Below, piece by piece: positions 7,474 through 16,304 of a DNA stretch of 52,206 nt. The position numbers and the translations under genes are program-made. Within the stretch, counting starts at the first letter, position 1; each line of letters opens with the position of its first letter. Below the pieces are notes generated by a model. That model saw nothing but the letters and a program-made list of their open reading frames with translations, was not told the origin of the DNA and did no database searches. Source of the stretch: an uncultured Verrucomicrobia subdivision 3 bacterium. Lineage in GTDB: Bacteria; Verrucomicrobiota; Verrucomicrobiia; Limisphaerales; UBA11358. Location: contig CAIWFB010000176.1 in NCBI GenBank assembly GCA_903911825.1, positions 1 through 52,206 of the forward strand, given 5' to 3'.

Positions 7474-9827
7474 TGTTTCACCTCAACGGCCTCAAAAGAA
7501 GTTTTGCCCAGCGCCAAACCGGTCGCGGTCGCGGTGACGGTGATTTTTCCGTGCGTTGCAGTAGCTTTGATAAAGGCTACGCACTCGCCTTGGAACGCTT
7601 TGCGCTCACTGGCCTGAAACGGCTCATGGCTGATGGTGTCGCCGCTGTCCACCGCGGCGATGACGCCCGGACCGCTGACTTTAAATGAAATCAAATCATT
7701 CGCGCGCGGCACCGTAATGCCGCTGGCATCTAACACGTTTACGCGAATAATGGCGACATCATCCCAGCCGGCTGCCAGTTTTTTGGTCTCCGTAGTCAGC
7801 ACAATCTTCGCCGCTTTGCCCGCCGTGCGGAGTTCATCCGTCGCCGTGATTTGTCCGCCATTTTTAGCGACGGCAGTGAGTTTTCCAGGACTATAGGCCA
7901 CTTTCCAAATTCGCGGCGACGCATCGGCATTGATTTTTTTCGCGCCGAGTGATTGGCCATTTAGGAATAGTTCCACTTCTTCGCAATTAGAATAGGCCTC
8001 CACCGTTTCGTCATGCGGCTTGGGATTCCGCGAAGTCCAATCAGCGAACTGCACTTGCGTGTGTAACTCCTCGCCGCCGTAACCGGGGTCGGTCGGCATG
8101 CGGTCATTTGGCGCGGTGCGACGCGCGAGGCGCACCATCGGCTCGGCACTCCACCAGCTTTGCCGCTCAAACGCCAGTGGCTTCACGTCGCCGGTGCGAT
8201 CGAGCAAACCGGAGGAATGATTCACCACCGGCCAGCGTCGCGATTCGCCGAGATAATCCACGCCGGTCCAAAGGAATTGCCCGGAGTGCGACGGATTATC
8301 GCGCAGCCACAGCCACGTCTGCCGGTCGTGGCGTTGTTCGGTGCCAACGATGGCGCGCTCGGGTCGGGCGCGCTGCGCGGCAAGCAATTCGTTGTCGCGA
8401 TAATTGGTGCCGATGACGTCCAACATGTCTGCAAGACCGTTGTCGTAATCGTGGCTCACATTCGGCCGGAACAGCGCTTGCGTCACTGGCCGCGTGGGGT
8501 CGGCTTCGTGCGCGGTATCCACGAGGCCGACTAGAATGCGCTTGGCTAAGTTGGCGTTGGGTGTGTCATGAATTTCATTGCCCACGCTGTAAAGCACGAT
8601 GCACGGATGATTGCGGTCGCGAAGGATCGTTTCGCGCTCGTCCAGCTTCGACCATGCGTCGAAGAACAGGTGATAGTCGTGCGGATTTTTCCCCACTGTC
8701 CAGCAGTCGAATAATTCGTCCATCACGAGAAAACCCAGCCGGTCGCACAGATCAAGAAACTCCGGCGCGGGCGGATTGTGCGCGGTGCGGATGGCGTTCA
8801 CGCCCAGCGTGCGTAGGGTTTTCAGCCGCGCTTCCCAAATCGCCAACGGCACCGCCGCGCCAAACGCGCCGCCGTCGTGATGCAGACAAACACCATAGAG
8901 CTTGAAGTTTTTCCCGTTCAACCAGAAGCCCGTGTCCGCCGCGAACAGAAAACGCCGGATGCCAAACGGCGTGGTCTGTTGATCCAACACTTTTCCCGCC
9001 GCGCGCACCTCGCTCACTGCGCGATACAATTGGGGTTCTTCGAGCGACCATAACTGCGGCGTGGCGAAAATGATTTGCTGTTTGAGAGTTTCCGCCGCGC
9101 CTGCCGCTACGCTGGCGCTGGATTCAATCGTGGCCACCGTATGGCCATCCGGCGCGAGCAACGCCGTTTGCACCGTGATGTCGCGGGACGCAGCCGTTTC
9201 ATTCGTGACAGCCGTTTCAATCGCCACGGTCGCGGCGGCGCTGGTGACTTTGGGTGTGGTGACGAAGACGCCGTTTTTGGCGATGTGAATCGGATCGGTG
9301 ATCACCAACCGCACATGCCGATAAATGCCCGCACCCGAATACCAGCGCGAGGCTGGCTGGGCGGAAGTGTCCGCGCGCACGGCAATCAGATTATCGCCGC
9401 CGAACTTTAAATACCGCGTCAGGTCATAGCTGAAACTGACGTAACCAAACGGGCGTTGGCCGAGGTGATGACCATTGATCCACACATCGCTATTTTGCAT
9501 CACACCGTCGAAATCCACAGAGACGCATTGGCCAACTGCATTCGTCGGCAAAGTAAAATGTTTCCGATACCACGCCACGCCGCTCGGCAGAAAAGCGCCC
9601 GCGCCGCCGGTCTTATTCGTTTCGGCAAACGGCCCGGCGATGCTCCAATCGTGTGGCAAATTGAGTTCGCGCCAGGCGCTGTCGGTGAACTCATTTTGCT
9701 CCGCGCCACTTACATCCGCTTGGAGGAAACGCCAGTGTGCATCGAAATTTTCCGTGAGGCGAGCGGCGGGCACTAGGAGCGGTTGGAGTGCAAGCAGCGT
9801 CAGTAAAATGGCGGAGCGGATTTTCAT
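7470..9827 (-). CDS. Secreted GH2 beta-galactosidase-like glycoside hydrolase (copy A)
   Basis: About 785 residues with a signal peptide (first about 22). Order: GH2 sugar-binding domain, Ig-like domain, (beta/alpha)8 catalytic barrel, then C-terminal Ig-like domains of the DUF4982/GH2-C type. The acid/base glutamate lies in S-V-G-N-E-I (about E418) and the nucleophile glutamate in I-V-G-T-E-Q (about E497). N-A-I-R-T-A-H-N-P-P precedes the active site. The frame is open 37 codons further upstream, but the signal peptide fixes this ATG; no Shine-Dalgarno sequence is visible. It is paralogous to the divergently transcribed enzyme at 9978 and is co-transcribed with the acetylesterase. Galactosidase is the likeliest specificity; other GH2 activities are possible. 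Confidence 0.87.
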   Translation of the reverse strand: MKIRSAILLTLLALQPLLVPAARLTENFDAHWRFLQADVSGAEQNEFTDSAWRELNLPHDWSIAGPFAETNKTGGAGAFLPSGVAWYRKHFTLPTNAVGQCVSVDFDGVMQNSDVWINGHHLGQRPFGYVSFSYDLTRYLKFGGDNLIAVRADTSAQPASRWYSGAGIYRHVRLVITDPIHIAKNGVFVTTPKVTSAAATVAIETAVTNETAASRDITVQTALLAPDGHTVATIESSASVAAGAAETLKQQIIFATPQLWSLEEPQLYRAVSEVRAAGKVLDQQTTPFGIRRFLFAADTGFWLNGKNFKLYGVCLHHDGGAFGAAVPLAIWEARLKTLRTLGVNAIRTAHNPPAPEFLDLCDRLGFLVMDELFDCWTVGKNPHDYHLFFDAWSKLDERETILRDRNHPCIVLYSVGNEIHDTPNANLAKRILVGLVDTAHEADPTRPVTQALFRPNVSHDYDNGLADMLDVIGTNYRDNELLAAQRARPERAIVGTEQRHDRQTWLWLRDNPSHSGQFLWTGVDYLGESRRWPVVNHSSGLLDRTGDVKPLAFERQSWWSAEPMVRLARRTAPNDRMPTDPGYGGEELHTQVQFADWTSRNPKPHDETVEAYSNCEEVELFLNGQSLGAKKINADASPRIWKVAYSPGKLTAVAKNGGQITATDELRTAGKAAKIVLTTETKKLAAGWDDVAIIRVNVLDASGITVPRANDLISFKVSGPGVIAAVDSGDTISHEPFQASERKAFQGECVAFIKATATHGKITVTATATGLALGKTSFEAVEVKQ

Positions 9828-9977
9828 GTGGCTTTGGACGGGCAGCTTTGCGGAAAGGTGACAGCAATACAAGTCGCCGGAACTGTGGATAGGCTCGATG
9901 CGAAAAGTGCCCATGCACTGCAATTCAGCCGCTTGCACTTTTGCCCGCTTTGCCAGATGCTGCGCTTCCTATTTCGC
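9828..9977. promoter_or_regulatory. Divergent control region between the two GH2 genes, with an inverted repeat
   Basis: The 150-bp gap between the two signal-peptide starts must hold promoters in both directions. AAAAGTGC (9903-9910) and GCACTTTT (9935-9942) form an 8-bp inverted repeat with a 24-bp spacer, near the middle of the gap. A shared regulator could bind there. I cannot assign -35/-10 boxes with confidence. The plus-strand frame is open across the gap, but its translation has no family character. Confidence 0.35.
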
Positions 9978-12380
9978 ATGAGAAAACCCCAGCCACTGCA
10001 GCTAGCCATTTTATTCGTTTTAGTTTGGGGACTGGTCAAAACCCCGTCCGCAACCGCTGCCCGCACGACGGTAGATTTTGATGAGAACTGGCGGTTCAGT
10101 CTCAGCCAGGCGGCGGGAGCGATGGTTCAGGAGTTTGATGACAGCCAGTGGCGCTCGGTGCAACTGCCGCATGACTGGAGCAGCGAGGGGCCGTTCAGCG
10201 CCCAGCACGCCAGCGGAACAGGCTATGCGCCCGGCGGCATCGGCTGGTATCGCAAACATTTTACGCTGCCGACGAATGCAGTTGGCCAATGCATGACGCT
10301 TGAGTTTGACGGGGTTTATGACCATGCGGAGGTCTGGGTCAACGGCCAGTTCGTTGGGGGGCGCCCCTACGGTTTTTCCAGCTTCCGTTGCGACTTGACC
10401 GGATTGGTCAAAACCGGCGAGGCAGGGAACGTCGTGGCCGTCCGCGTGGATCATTCCCGGGAAGCCGATTCCCGTTACTACACTGGCTCGGGTATTTACC
10501 GCCACGTGCGACTCGTCATCACCGACCGTTTACACATCGTGCCTTGGGGCGTCTGCGTGACCACGCCTAAAATCAAAGCCGACTCAGCCACCATCTGCGT
10601 CGTGACCACGGTCGAAAACCTGACGGCAGAAAAAAAGTCATTCACCCTGCAAACCGACCTGCTAACGCCCGCTAGCAACGTGGTGGCGACCGCTCAGACC
10701 AGCATTAAATGTGCTGGCACTACCAGCCGCGAAATCACGCAACGATTTGCCGTGCCCCAGCCGCAGCGCTGGAGTCTGGAGACCCCGCAATCCTATCACG
10801 CCGTCAGCCGGATCATTGACGACGGCGGCGGCACGGTGGATGAAGTGACGACCCCTTTCGGCATCCGGGAATTTCATTTTAATGCGGATAAAGGATTTTT
10901 CCTGAACGGGAAGAACCTGAAATTCAAAGGCGTCTGCCTGCATCACGATGCGGGTTCGTTGGGTGCGGCGGTGCCCGCCGCAGTGCTAGAGCGACGCTTG
11001 CAATTGTTAAAGGCGATCGGCGTGAACGCCATCCGCACCAGCCATAATCCCCCCGACCCGGCGTTGTTGGATCTGTGCGACCGGCTGGGTTTTCTGGTGA
11101 TGGATGAAGCGCTGGATGAATTCACTCCGGCCAAAAATAAATGGGTGCGCGGCTGGAATGCCGCGCCTGCCAGCCGTTTTGGCTACGCGGAGATTTTCGC
11201 CGATTGGGCCGTGCGCGATATGCAGGACATGGTTAGGCGCGATCGGAATCATCCCAGCATCATCCTCTGGAGCATCGGCAACGAGATTGATTATGCAAAC
11301 GACCCCTTTTCGCACCCGGTGCTCGGCGACCGTTACAACCCCGCCAATCCGCCGGCGGAGCAACTTGTGACTTGCGCTAAACCACTGGTGGCCGCGGTCA
11401 AAGCGCTCGACCCCACGCGCCCGGTCACCGCTGCGTTGGCCACGGTGGCGATGTCCGACGCCGTTGGTCTACCGGAAATACTAGACGTGGTGGGTTATAA
11501 TTATCAGGAAGCGCGCTATGCCGATGACCACCGGAAACACCCTCAACGCGTGATCTACGGCAGTGAGAATGGTCATGCCTACGACGCGTGGCTGGCGGTG
11601 CGAGACAATGATTTTATCGCTGGACAATTCCTCTGGACCGGCATGGATTATCTCGGCGAAGCCAACGCCTGGCCTAATCGCGCCAATGGGGCTGGCTTAT
11701 TTGACTTATGCGGTTTCAAGAAGCCGCTCGCCTGGTTCCGGCAAAGTTTGTGGAGCGAGCACCCCATGGTTTATGCCGCCGTCGCGCGCGCTGATTCCCG
11801 CCGTGGTCAGGGTGGAATTGAAAGCTGGAGTTGGTCCACCAATTCGACCGTGACCTTACGCATCTTTGCGAATTGCCCCGAAGTAGCCCTGCAGCTCAAT
11901 GGCCAATCCCTCGGCCGCCGTAAAATGACCGAGGCCCGGCGCGGGGTGCTGACTTGGGAAGTGCCATTCCAACCCGGCGTGCTAAAAATTATCGGCCAGA
12001 AGGATGGCCAGGAAATTTGCGCCCACACTTTAGAGACAACCGGCGCGCCCAGTCAGATTCAATTACTGCCGGATGTAGCGGCGCTGCGCGCGAACGGTCA
12101 AGATGTGGGCCAAATTGAATTCCGTATCGTGGATGCCCAAGGTCGCCGCGTGCCGGACGCAGAAATGCCGGTGACCTTCGACCTCTCCGGCCCGGCTCGG
12201 TTGCTGGGTATTGGCAACGGCAATTTGAACAGCAGCGAAGCCGGCCAAGATCTCACACATCAGGCGTTTCAAGGTCGGGGCTTGCTCATTTTGCAGACCA
12301 CGCACGCCACCGGCGACATCATCCTGAAAGCCAGCGCCCCGAATCTAGCCCCCGCGCAACTGGTGATTCCCGCGCATTGA
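9978..12380 (+). CDS. Secreted GH2 beta-galactosidase-like glycoside hydrolase (copy B)
   Basis: About 800 residues from the ATG that gives a clean signal peptide (M-R-K-P-Q-P, then a hydrophobic core ending about residue 28); another ATG lies at 9957. Same domain order as copy A. Acid/base glutamate in S-I-G-N-E-I (about E436), nucleophile in I-Y-G-S-E-N (about E530). It carries an insertion in the barrel (about 375-400, W-V-R-G-W-N) that copy A lacks. The segment W-Y-R-K-H-F-T-L-P-T-N-A-V-G-Q-C is identical in both, and the DNA encoding most of it is nearly identical. Its last bases overlap a TTG that extends the next frame, but the uracil-DNA glycosylase is more likely to start later. Confidence 0.87.
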   Translation: MRKPQPLQLAILFVLVWGLVKTPSATAARTTVDFDENWRFSLSQAAGAMVQEFDDSQWRSVQLPHDWSSEGPFSAQHASGTGYAPGGIGWYRKHFTLPTNAVGQCMTLEFDGVYDHAEVWVNGQFVGGRPYGFSSFRCDLTGLVKTGEAGNVVAVRVDHSREADSRYYTGSGIYRHVRLVITDRLHIVPWGVCVTTPKIKADSATICVVTTVENLTAEKKSFTLQTDLLTPASNVVATAQTSIKCAGTTSREITQRFAVPQPQRWSLETPQSYHAVSRIIDDGGGTVDEVTTPFGIREFHFNADKGFFLNGKNLKFKGVCLHHDAGSLGAAVPAAVLERRLQLLKAIGVNAIRTSHNPPDPALLDLCDRLGFLVMDEALDEFTPAKNKWVRGWNAAPASRFGYAEIFADWAVRDMQDMVRRDRNHPSIILWSIGNEIDYANDPFSHPVLGDRYNPANPPAEQLVTCAKPLVAAVKALDPTRPVTAALATVAMSDAVGLPEILDVVGYNYQEARYADDHRKHPQRVIYGSENGHAYDAWLAVRDNDFIAGQFLWTGMDYLGEANAWPNRANGAGLFDLCGFKKPLAWFRQSLWSEHPMVYAAVARADSRRGQGGIESWSWSTNSTVTLRIFANCPEVALQLNGQSLGRRKMTEARRGVLTWEVPFQPGVLKIIGQKDGQEICAHTLETTGAPSQIQLLPDVAALRANGQDVGQIEFRIVDAQGRRVPDAEMPVTFDLSGPARLLGIGNGNLNSSEAGQDLTHQAFQGRGLLILQTTHATGDIILKASAPNLAPAQLVIPAH

Positions 12381-12419
12381 AATTGGCCGTTTTTACGCTT
12401 AGCGGAGAAATAAATAATT

Positions 12420-12448
12420 TTGGTGCTTCGCCGCCTAGCCGCTACGAT
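12420..12448 (+). promoter_or_regulatory. Possible leaderless promoter of the uracil-DNA glycosylase gene
   Basis: TTGGTG (12420-12425), a 17-bp spacer and TACGAT (12443-12448), then exactly six bases to the ATG at 12455. The hexamers match the sigma-70 consensus only partly (3/6 and 4/6). The spacing would put the transcript start at the start codon, and no Shine-Dalgarno sequence is present. Confidence 0.35.
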
Positions 12449-12454
12449 GACGAC

Positions 12455-13336
12455 ATGTCCGAAAGTTACCGGCAACTCCTCGACGCGACCATCCAACACC
12501 TCGAAGGCTTAAAAGCTCGCGGCGTGCGACACGTCAGCGTCACGCCGGAATCGCTGCGCGCGCGGGCTTTGCCGGCGCGACCGACACTGGCAACGACCAG
12601 CGGGCCGAAACCATTTTCCCTTGCGCCCGTTGTTGCGAAACCTGTCCCTGCGCCTATCGCACTTGCCGCCAAGCCGTTGGTTCAACCCGGAACTCAGAAT
12701 CCAAAACTCGGAACCACTGACAAAACCGCTGCCTTTGCTGCGCTCCGCGACCGCGCACTCGCGTGCGTAAAATGTCCCAACCTCGCGTCATCGCGGACAA
12801 ACGTTGTGTTCGGTGTGGGCAATCTCGACGCGCAAGTCATGTTCGTTGGCGAAGCGCCGGGCGCCGATGAAGATGCGCAAGGTGAACCGTTCGTAGGTGC
12901 CGCCGGTCAATTGCTCACGAAAATTATCGGTGCCACCGGGCTCTCGCGCGCCGACGTTTACATCGCCAACATTCTCAAATGCCGGCCAGACATGCCCGCC
13001 GGTTCCAGTGGCAACCGCAAGCCCACGCCGGAAGAGATGCAGACGTGCATTCCGTTTCTACATGAGCAGATTGATTTGATTCAGCCCAAAGTGCTCGTCG
13101 CACTCGGTGGCACGGCAGCGGAAGGCTTGCTCGGTCTCACCGGCATCATGAAGTTACGCGGCCAGTGGCAGACGTATCGCGGCGTTCCGCTCATGCCGAC
13201 CTATCACCCCGCGTATCTCCTGCGCAATCAAGCCATGACCGAAAAGCGCCGCGTGTGGGAAGACATGCTGGCGGTGATGGAAAAACTGGGAATGCCCATC
13301 AGTGAGAAACAGCGGAATTTCTTTTTGAAGGCTTAA
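12455..13336 (+). CDS. Uracil-DNA glycosylase, family 4 (Fe-S type)
   Basis: The 293-residue protein excises uracil from DNA to start base excision repair. The catalytic domain begins near residue 95, after a Pro/Ala-rich linker and a short N-terminal helix. It shows G-E-A-P-G-A-D-E-D (132-140), G-E-P-F-V-G-A-A-G-Q-L-L and the uracil-binding Y-H-P-A-Y-L-L-R (His about 251). Four cysteines (about 104, 107, 176, 198) fit the [4Fe-4S] ligands of family 4/5 enzymes. Similar N-terminally extended proteins are often annotated as phage SPO1 DNA-polymerase-related. The frame is open to 12377, but the extension overlaps the GH2 stop and looks non-coding. Confidence 0.9.
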   Translation: MSESYRQLLDATIQHLEGLKARGVRHVSVTPESLRARALPARPTLATTSGPKPFSLAPVVAKPVPAPIALAAKPLVQPGTQNPKLGTTDKTAAFAALRDRALACVKCPNLASSRTNVVFGVGNLDAQVMFVGEAPGADEDAQGEPFVGAAGQLLTKIIGATGLSRADVYIANILKCRPDMPAGSSGNRKPTPEEMQTCIPFLHEQIDLIQPKVLVALGGTAAEGLLGLTGIMKLRGQWQTYRGVPLMPTYHPAYLLRNQAMTEKRRVWEDMLAVMEKLGMPISEKQRNFFLKA

Positions 13337-13370
13337 AGAATTTTTCGACCGAATAAACAGGATTTTCTGA

Positions 13371-14996
13371 ATGAAAACCCGCTGGAAATTTTTGATTGGA
13401 ATTGGGGCTTTCCTGCTGCTGGCCATTACGAGCGCTTGGCTAACAGCTCATCATCAGCCGCAAAATGCGGTCGAAGAATATAAACAATTTCTTCGCGCTC
13501 ATGGCGAGAAACTGACCGTGGACGAATTGCTGCCGCCGCGTCCGTCGCCGGAAAGTAATAGTATGACGGCAGTGCAAAATGCCTTTGCACTTTTCGGTTC
13601 CAGTAGCGAGAACATACCTGCCGCCATGAAGATGGTTTCCCCTGGGCGGGCGATGGTTGGACACATTCAGCCGCTTGCTTGCGGTTATGATTTCACCAAT
13701 TCTTGGGACGATTTTTCCGTCGAGGTGGCGGCGAACCTTCCTGCCATCGAATTGCTGCGTGAAGTTTTGGAACGCCCTAAGTTGGACTTCCAATTGGAAT
13801 ACAAAAAAGGGTCTACACTTTTGCTGCCGCATCTGGCTCAACTAAAAAAAGCCACCCAAAAGTTAGACGCTGCCGCCATCTGCCAACTACATAATGGTGA
13901 GTCCGGCTTGGCGGCTACCAATATCCTTATCATGTTGGCACTGGTGCATAAAAACGCGGAGGAAGGACTGGTCATCTCCCATCTCGTGCGGATTGCGATG
14001 GCCAATATCGCGGTGGCACCGACTTGGGAATTATTGCAATCCAGTAATGTTTCAGATGCGCAACTCGCCGCAGTGCAACGAGGTTGGTCGGAGCTGAATT
14101 TCATCAGTGATGCCACCAATGTCTTTGCTTTGGAGCGGGCTTGGGGCATCAACGAAATTCAAAAGATGCGAGCTTCGCGGGAGAAAATTTTTGATCTGGT
14201 TGTTTCGGGCGCTTCCAGCAGCAGCTTGGCCTGGCCATCAGACTGGGAAACGCTGACCGAAAAGCCACGCTACGCCATTGGTGAAATGATGTGGCGTTCC
14301 TCTTGGAGTTACACGGATGAATTGCGAACGATGAAGAGTGAGCAAATCGTTCTGGAAACACTGCGCCGGATGCAGGCAAACCGCAGTCAATTTTACAAAC
14401 CGGATTGTGATTTGATGGTGAAGCAGTTGTCTTCACTGGGCATCACCAATGCCGGGGAGGCTGTTTTTCGTTCGTTAAAAATCCCTGATTTGGCTGAAAT
14501 TTTTGGCGATCAGTGGATAGCAAACACCGTGGTTAAGACGGTCAGGATGGAGGCTGCAAAAAGTGTTGTCATAACCGCGATCGCTTTGAAGCGCTTTCAA
14601 CTCAAGCATAGCCGCTGGCCAGAGACGCTGAACGAATTGTCGCCGGAATTTCTCCCTGCCGTGACGATTGATATTTATGATGGCAAGCCTTTGAAGTATC
14701 ACCCAAATGTTGACGGAACGTATCTGCTCTACTGCGTCGGTGAAGATGGCATGGACAATGGCGGCTTTCCCACCACGTCACTTGAAATCAAGGGAATGTT
14801 TTGGCAATACCAGCGCGCCCGCGATTGGGTTTGGCCGCAACCGGCCACAGCGGAGGAAATAAAGGACTATTACGATCCCGAAGCGGCTAAAGCGGCAGCG
14901 GCAGCGGTGACCGAATCGTCGGCAATTGCCGGCACTCCGTCCGATCCTGCTACCGGACTGCCCTTGCCGCCGCCCGCGCCCGCCGGAACAAATTAA
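13371..14996 (+). CDS. Hypothetical membrane-anchored protein
   Basis: 541 residues with an N-terminal signal anchor (about 7-25) followed by a mainly helical soluble domain outside the membrane. A segment around 155-215, containing Q-L-K-K-A-T-Q-K-L and the H-N-G-E-S-G turn, has the heptad look of paired helices. Near the C-terminus, L-K-R-F-Q-L-K-H-S-R-W-P-E-T-L-N-E-L (about 404-421) and Y-C-V-G-E-D-G-M-D-N-G-G (about 454-465) resemble the end of pseudopilin-like and large hypothetical proteins I associate with Planctomycetes/Verrucomicrobia. The tail is Ala/Pro-rich. AGGA about 9 nt before the ATG is a usable ribosome-binding site. Base composition is visibly more AT-rich than its neighbours. 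No function can be assigned. Confidence 0.75.
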   Translation: MKTRWKFLIGIGAFLLLAITSAWLTAHHQPQNAVEEYKQFLRAHGEKLTVDELLPPRPSPESNSMTAVQNAFALFGSSSENIPAAMKMVSPGRAMVGHIQPLACGYDFTNSWDDFSVEVAANLPAIELLREVLERPKLDFQLEYKKGSTLLLPHLAQLKKATQKLDAAAICQLHNGESGLAATNILIMLALVHKNAEEGLVISHLVRIAMANIAVAPTWELLQSSNVSDAQLAAVQRGWSELNFISDATNVFALERAWGINEIQKMRASREKIFDLVVSGASSSSLAWPSDWETLTEKPRYAIGEMMWRSSWSYTDELRTMKSEQIVLETLRRMQANRSQFYKPDCDLMVKQLSSLGITNAGEAVFRSLKIPDLAEIFGDQWIANTVVKTVRMEAAKSVVITAIALKRFQLKHSRWPETLNELSPEFLPAVTIDIYDGKPLKYHPNVDGTYLLYCVGEDGMDNGGFPTTSLEIKGMFWQYQRARDWVWPQPATAEEIKDYYDPEAAKAAAAAVTESSAIAGTPSDPATGLPLPPPAPAGTN

Positions 14997-15048
14997 ATTC
15001 TGAAAACTCTGTCCAATCCAGACGCTTTTCCGCTATAACCACCGCCGC

Positions 15049-15675
15049 ATGCATCAAATCATCCAGAACCTGAACGACTGGTATTCTCACGCGCTGCAAT
15101 CCGGCGGCTATCTGCTGGTGGCGTTGATGATGGCCATCGAAAGTTCCTTCTTTCCGCTGCCGAGCGAGATCGTCATTCCCCCCGCTGCGCATCTGGCGCA
15201 CACGGGACAGATTCCGCTCACGCTCTGGGGGATCGTGCTCGCGGGCACCCTTGGTTCCTGGCTCGGCGCCACGGTGATGTATTGGGGCGCCCGCCTCGCG
15301 GGCCGACCGCTTATCCTGAAGTTCGGTAAATACTTTTTTATCTCACCCGCCAAGCTTGAAGGCGCGGAACGCTGGGCCTCGCACTACGGCGCGATGGGGA
15401 TTTTCGTTTCCCGCTTGCTGCCCGTCGTGCGACATCTCATCGGGATTCCCGCCGGAATTGTGCGGATGAATTACGGAATTTTCTCGCTCTACACGCTGCT
15501 CGGCTCCGCCATCTGGTGCGCGGTGCTCTGCTGGCTCGGCGTAAAAATGGGTCAGGACGAATCACTTATGAAGGGCGAATATCATCGTCTCACGCTCTGG
15601 TTGGCGGGCGTAATGGTCGTGCTCGGCGGGCTGTATTATTTCTTCGTGCATCAGCACATGAAGAAAAAATCGTGA
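15049..15675 (+). CDS. DedA family membrane protein
   Basis: The 208-residue protein has the DedA/VTT (SNARE-associated) architecture: re-entrant and membrane helices, with E-S-S-F-F-P-L-P-S-E (about 28-37) as the conserved acidic membrane motif and S-R-L-L-P-V-V-R-H (about 121-129) as the basic one. DedA proteins support membrane homeostasis; several act as undecaprenyl-phosphate or phospholipid translocases. Which lipid this one moves is not readable. No Shine-Dalgarno sequence is visible; a TATAAC element lies ten bases before the ATG. It ends in a strong terminator. Confidence 0.9.
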   Translation: MHQIIQNLNDWYSHALQSGGYLLVALMMAIESSFFPLPSEIVIPPAAHLAHTGQIPLTLWGIVLAGTLGSWLGATVMYWGARLAGRPLILKFGKYFFISPAKLEGAERWASHYGAMGIFVSRLLPVVRHLIGIPAGIVRMNYGIFSLYTLLGSAIWCAVLCWLGVKMGQDESLMKGEYHRLTLWLAGVMVVLGGLYYFFVHQHMKKKS

Positions 15676-15690
15676 GTTCGACATTGCGAA

Positions 15691-15720
15691 AAAATCCCCG
15701 AAATAACTTTCGGGGATTTT
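15691..15720. terminator. Rho-independent terminator, bidirectional
   Basis: A 13-bp perfect stem (AAAATCCCCGAAA, 15691-15703; TTTCGGGGATTTT, 15708-15720) has a TAAC loop and is flanked by A- and T-runs. It lies between the convergent DedA and DUF4870 genes and can serve both. Confidence 0.9.
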
Positions 15721-15736
15721 TTGTTTCAAGCACAGA

Positions 15737-16186
15737 TCACTTCACGAACGGAAAGCTGTAGGGATATTTGTATTCCTCACCGTTGTTCGCTTTGATGCCC
15801 GCGATGATGGTGAAAACCAAAGCCGCCAACCCAACCAGGACCACCGCCGGGATCAGCAGCCAGCCGAAGCAGACGAACGACAGCACGATGCACGCGAGCA
15901 CCACAGCAATCGCCGCGATGGTCGCGGTGATCTGAAAATTCAGCGCTGCCTTGCCGTGCACGTCCACGGAGGGAAATTCATTCTTCTTGAGCTGCCAGAT
16001 AATCAGCGGCCCGATGATGTTGCCGAACGGCACGCCGATAAATCCGGCGAGCGCGCTCAAGTGGCAGAACATATTCCACATCCGCGCCTGACTTTCCGAG
16101 CCAGCAGCGGGCGGCGGCGAGGCGGGTGGCGGTGTCACGGGTGGCGGATTGATGGTAGGGGGAACTTGGTTTTGATTTTCAGACAT
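15737..16186 (-). CDS. DUF4870 domain membrane protein
   Basis: 149 residues: a Pro-rich N-terminal tail (about 8-30), then the DUF4870 core with M-F-C-H-L-S-A-L-A-G (about 39-48), G-P-L-I-I-W-Q-L-K-K (about 59-68) and three to four membrane helices. It ends in a short soluble tail (E-E-Y-K-Y-P-Y). The family is related to the Tic20-like fold, and its bacterial role is unknown. The start is backed by AAAGGA 6-7 nt upstream, one of the few clear Shine-Dalgarno sites in this window. Confidence 0.88.
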   Translation of the reverse strand: MSENQNQVPPTINPPPVTPPPASPPPAAGSESQARMWNMFCHLSALAGFIGVPFGNIIGPLIIWQLKKNEFPSVDVHGKAALNFQITATIAAIAVVLACIVLSFVCFGWLLIPAVVLVGLAALVFTIIAGIKANNGEEYKYPYSFPFVK

Positions 16187-16304
16187 AAGATTCCTTTCGC
16201 AAGCTGGCTGTTGAATACGCGGATTTTATTTTTTGGGCAATCCTAATTCTTGCTGGCGGCTAAAAATTCTTTGCGCCTGAGCACCTTTGCGTGAAACTTC
16301 CGGC

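Noticed and set aside
9828-9977. Plus-strand frame open from 9828, which would add 50 residues to GH2 copy B
   Set aside because: The extension lies in the divergent promoter gap, has no family character and would bury the signal peptide.
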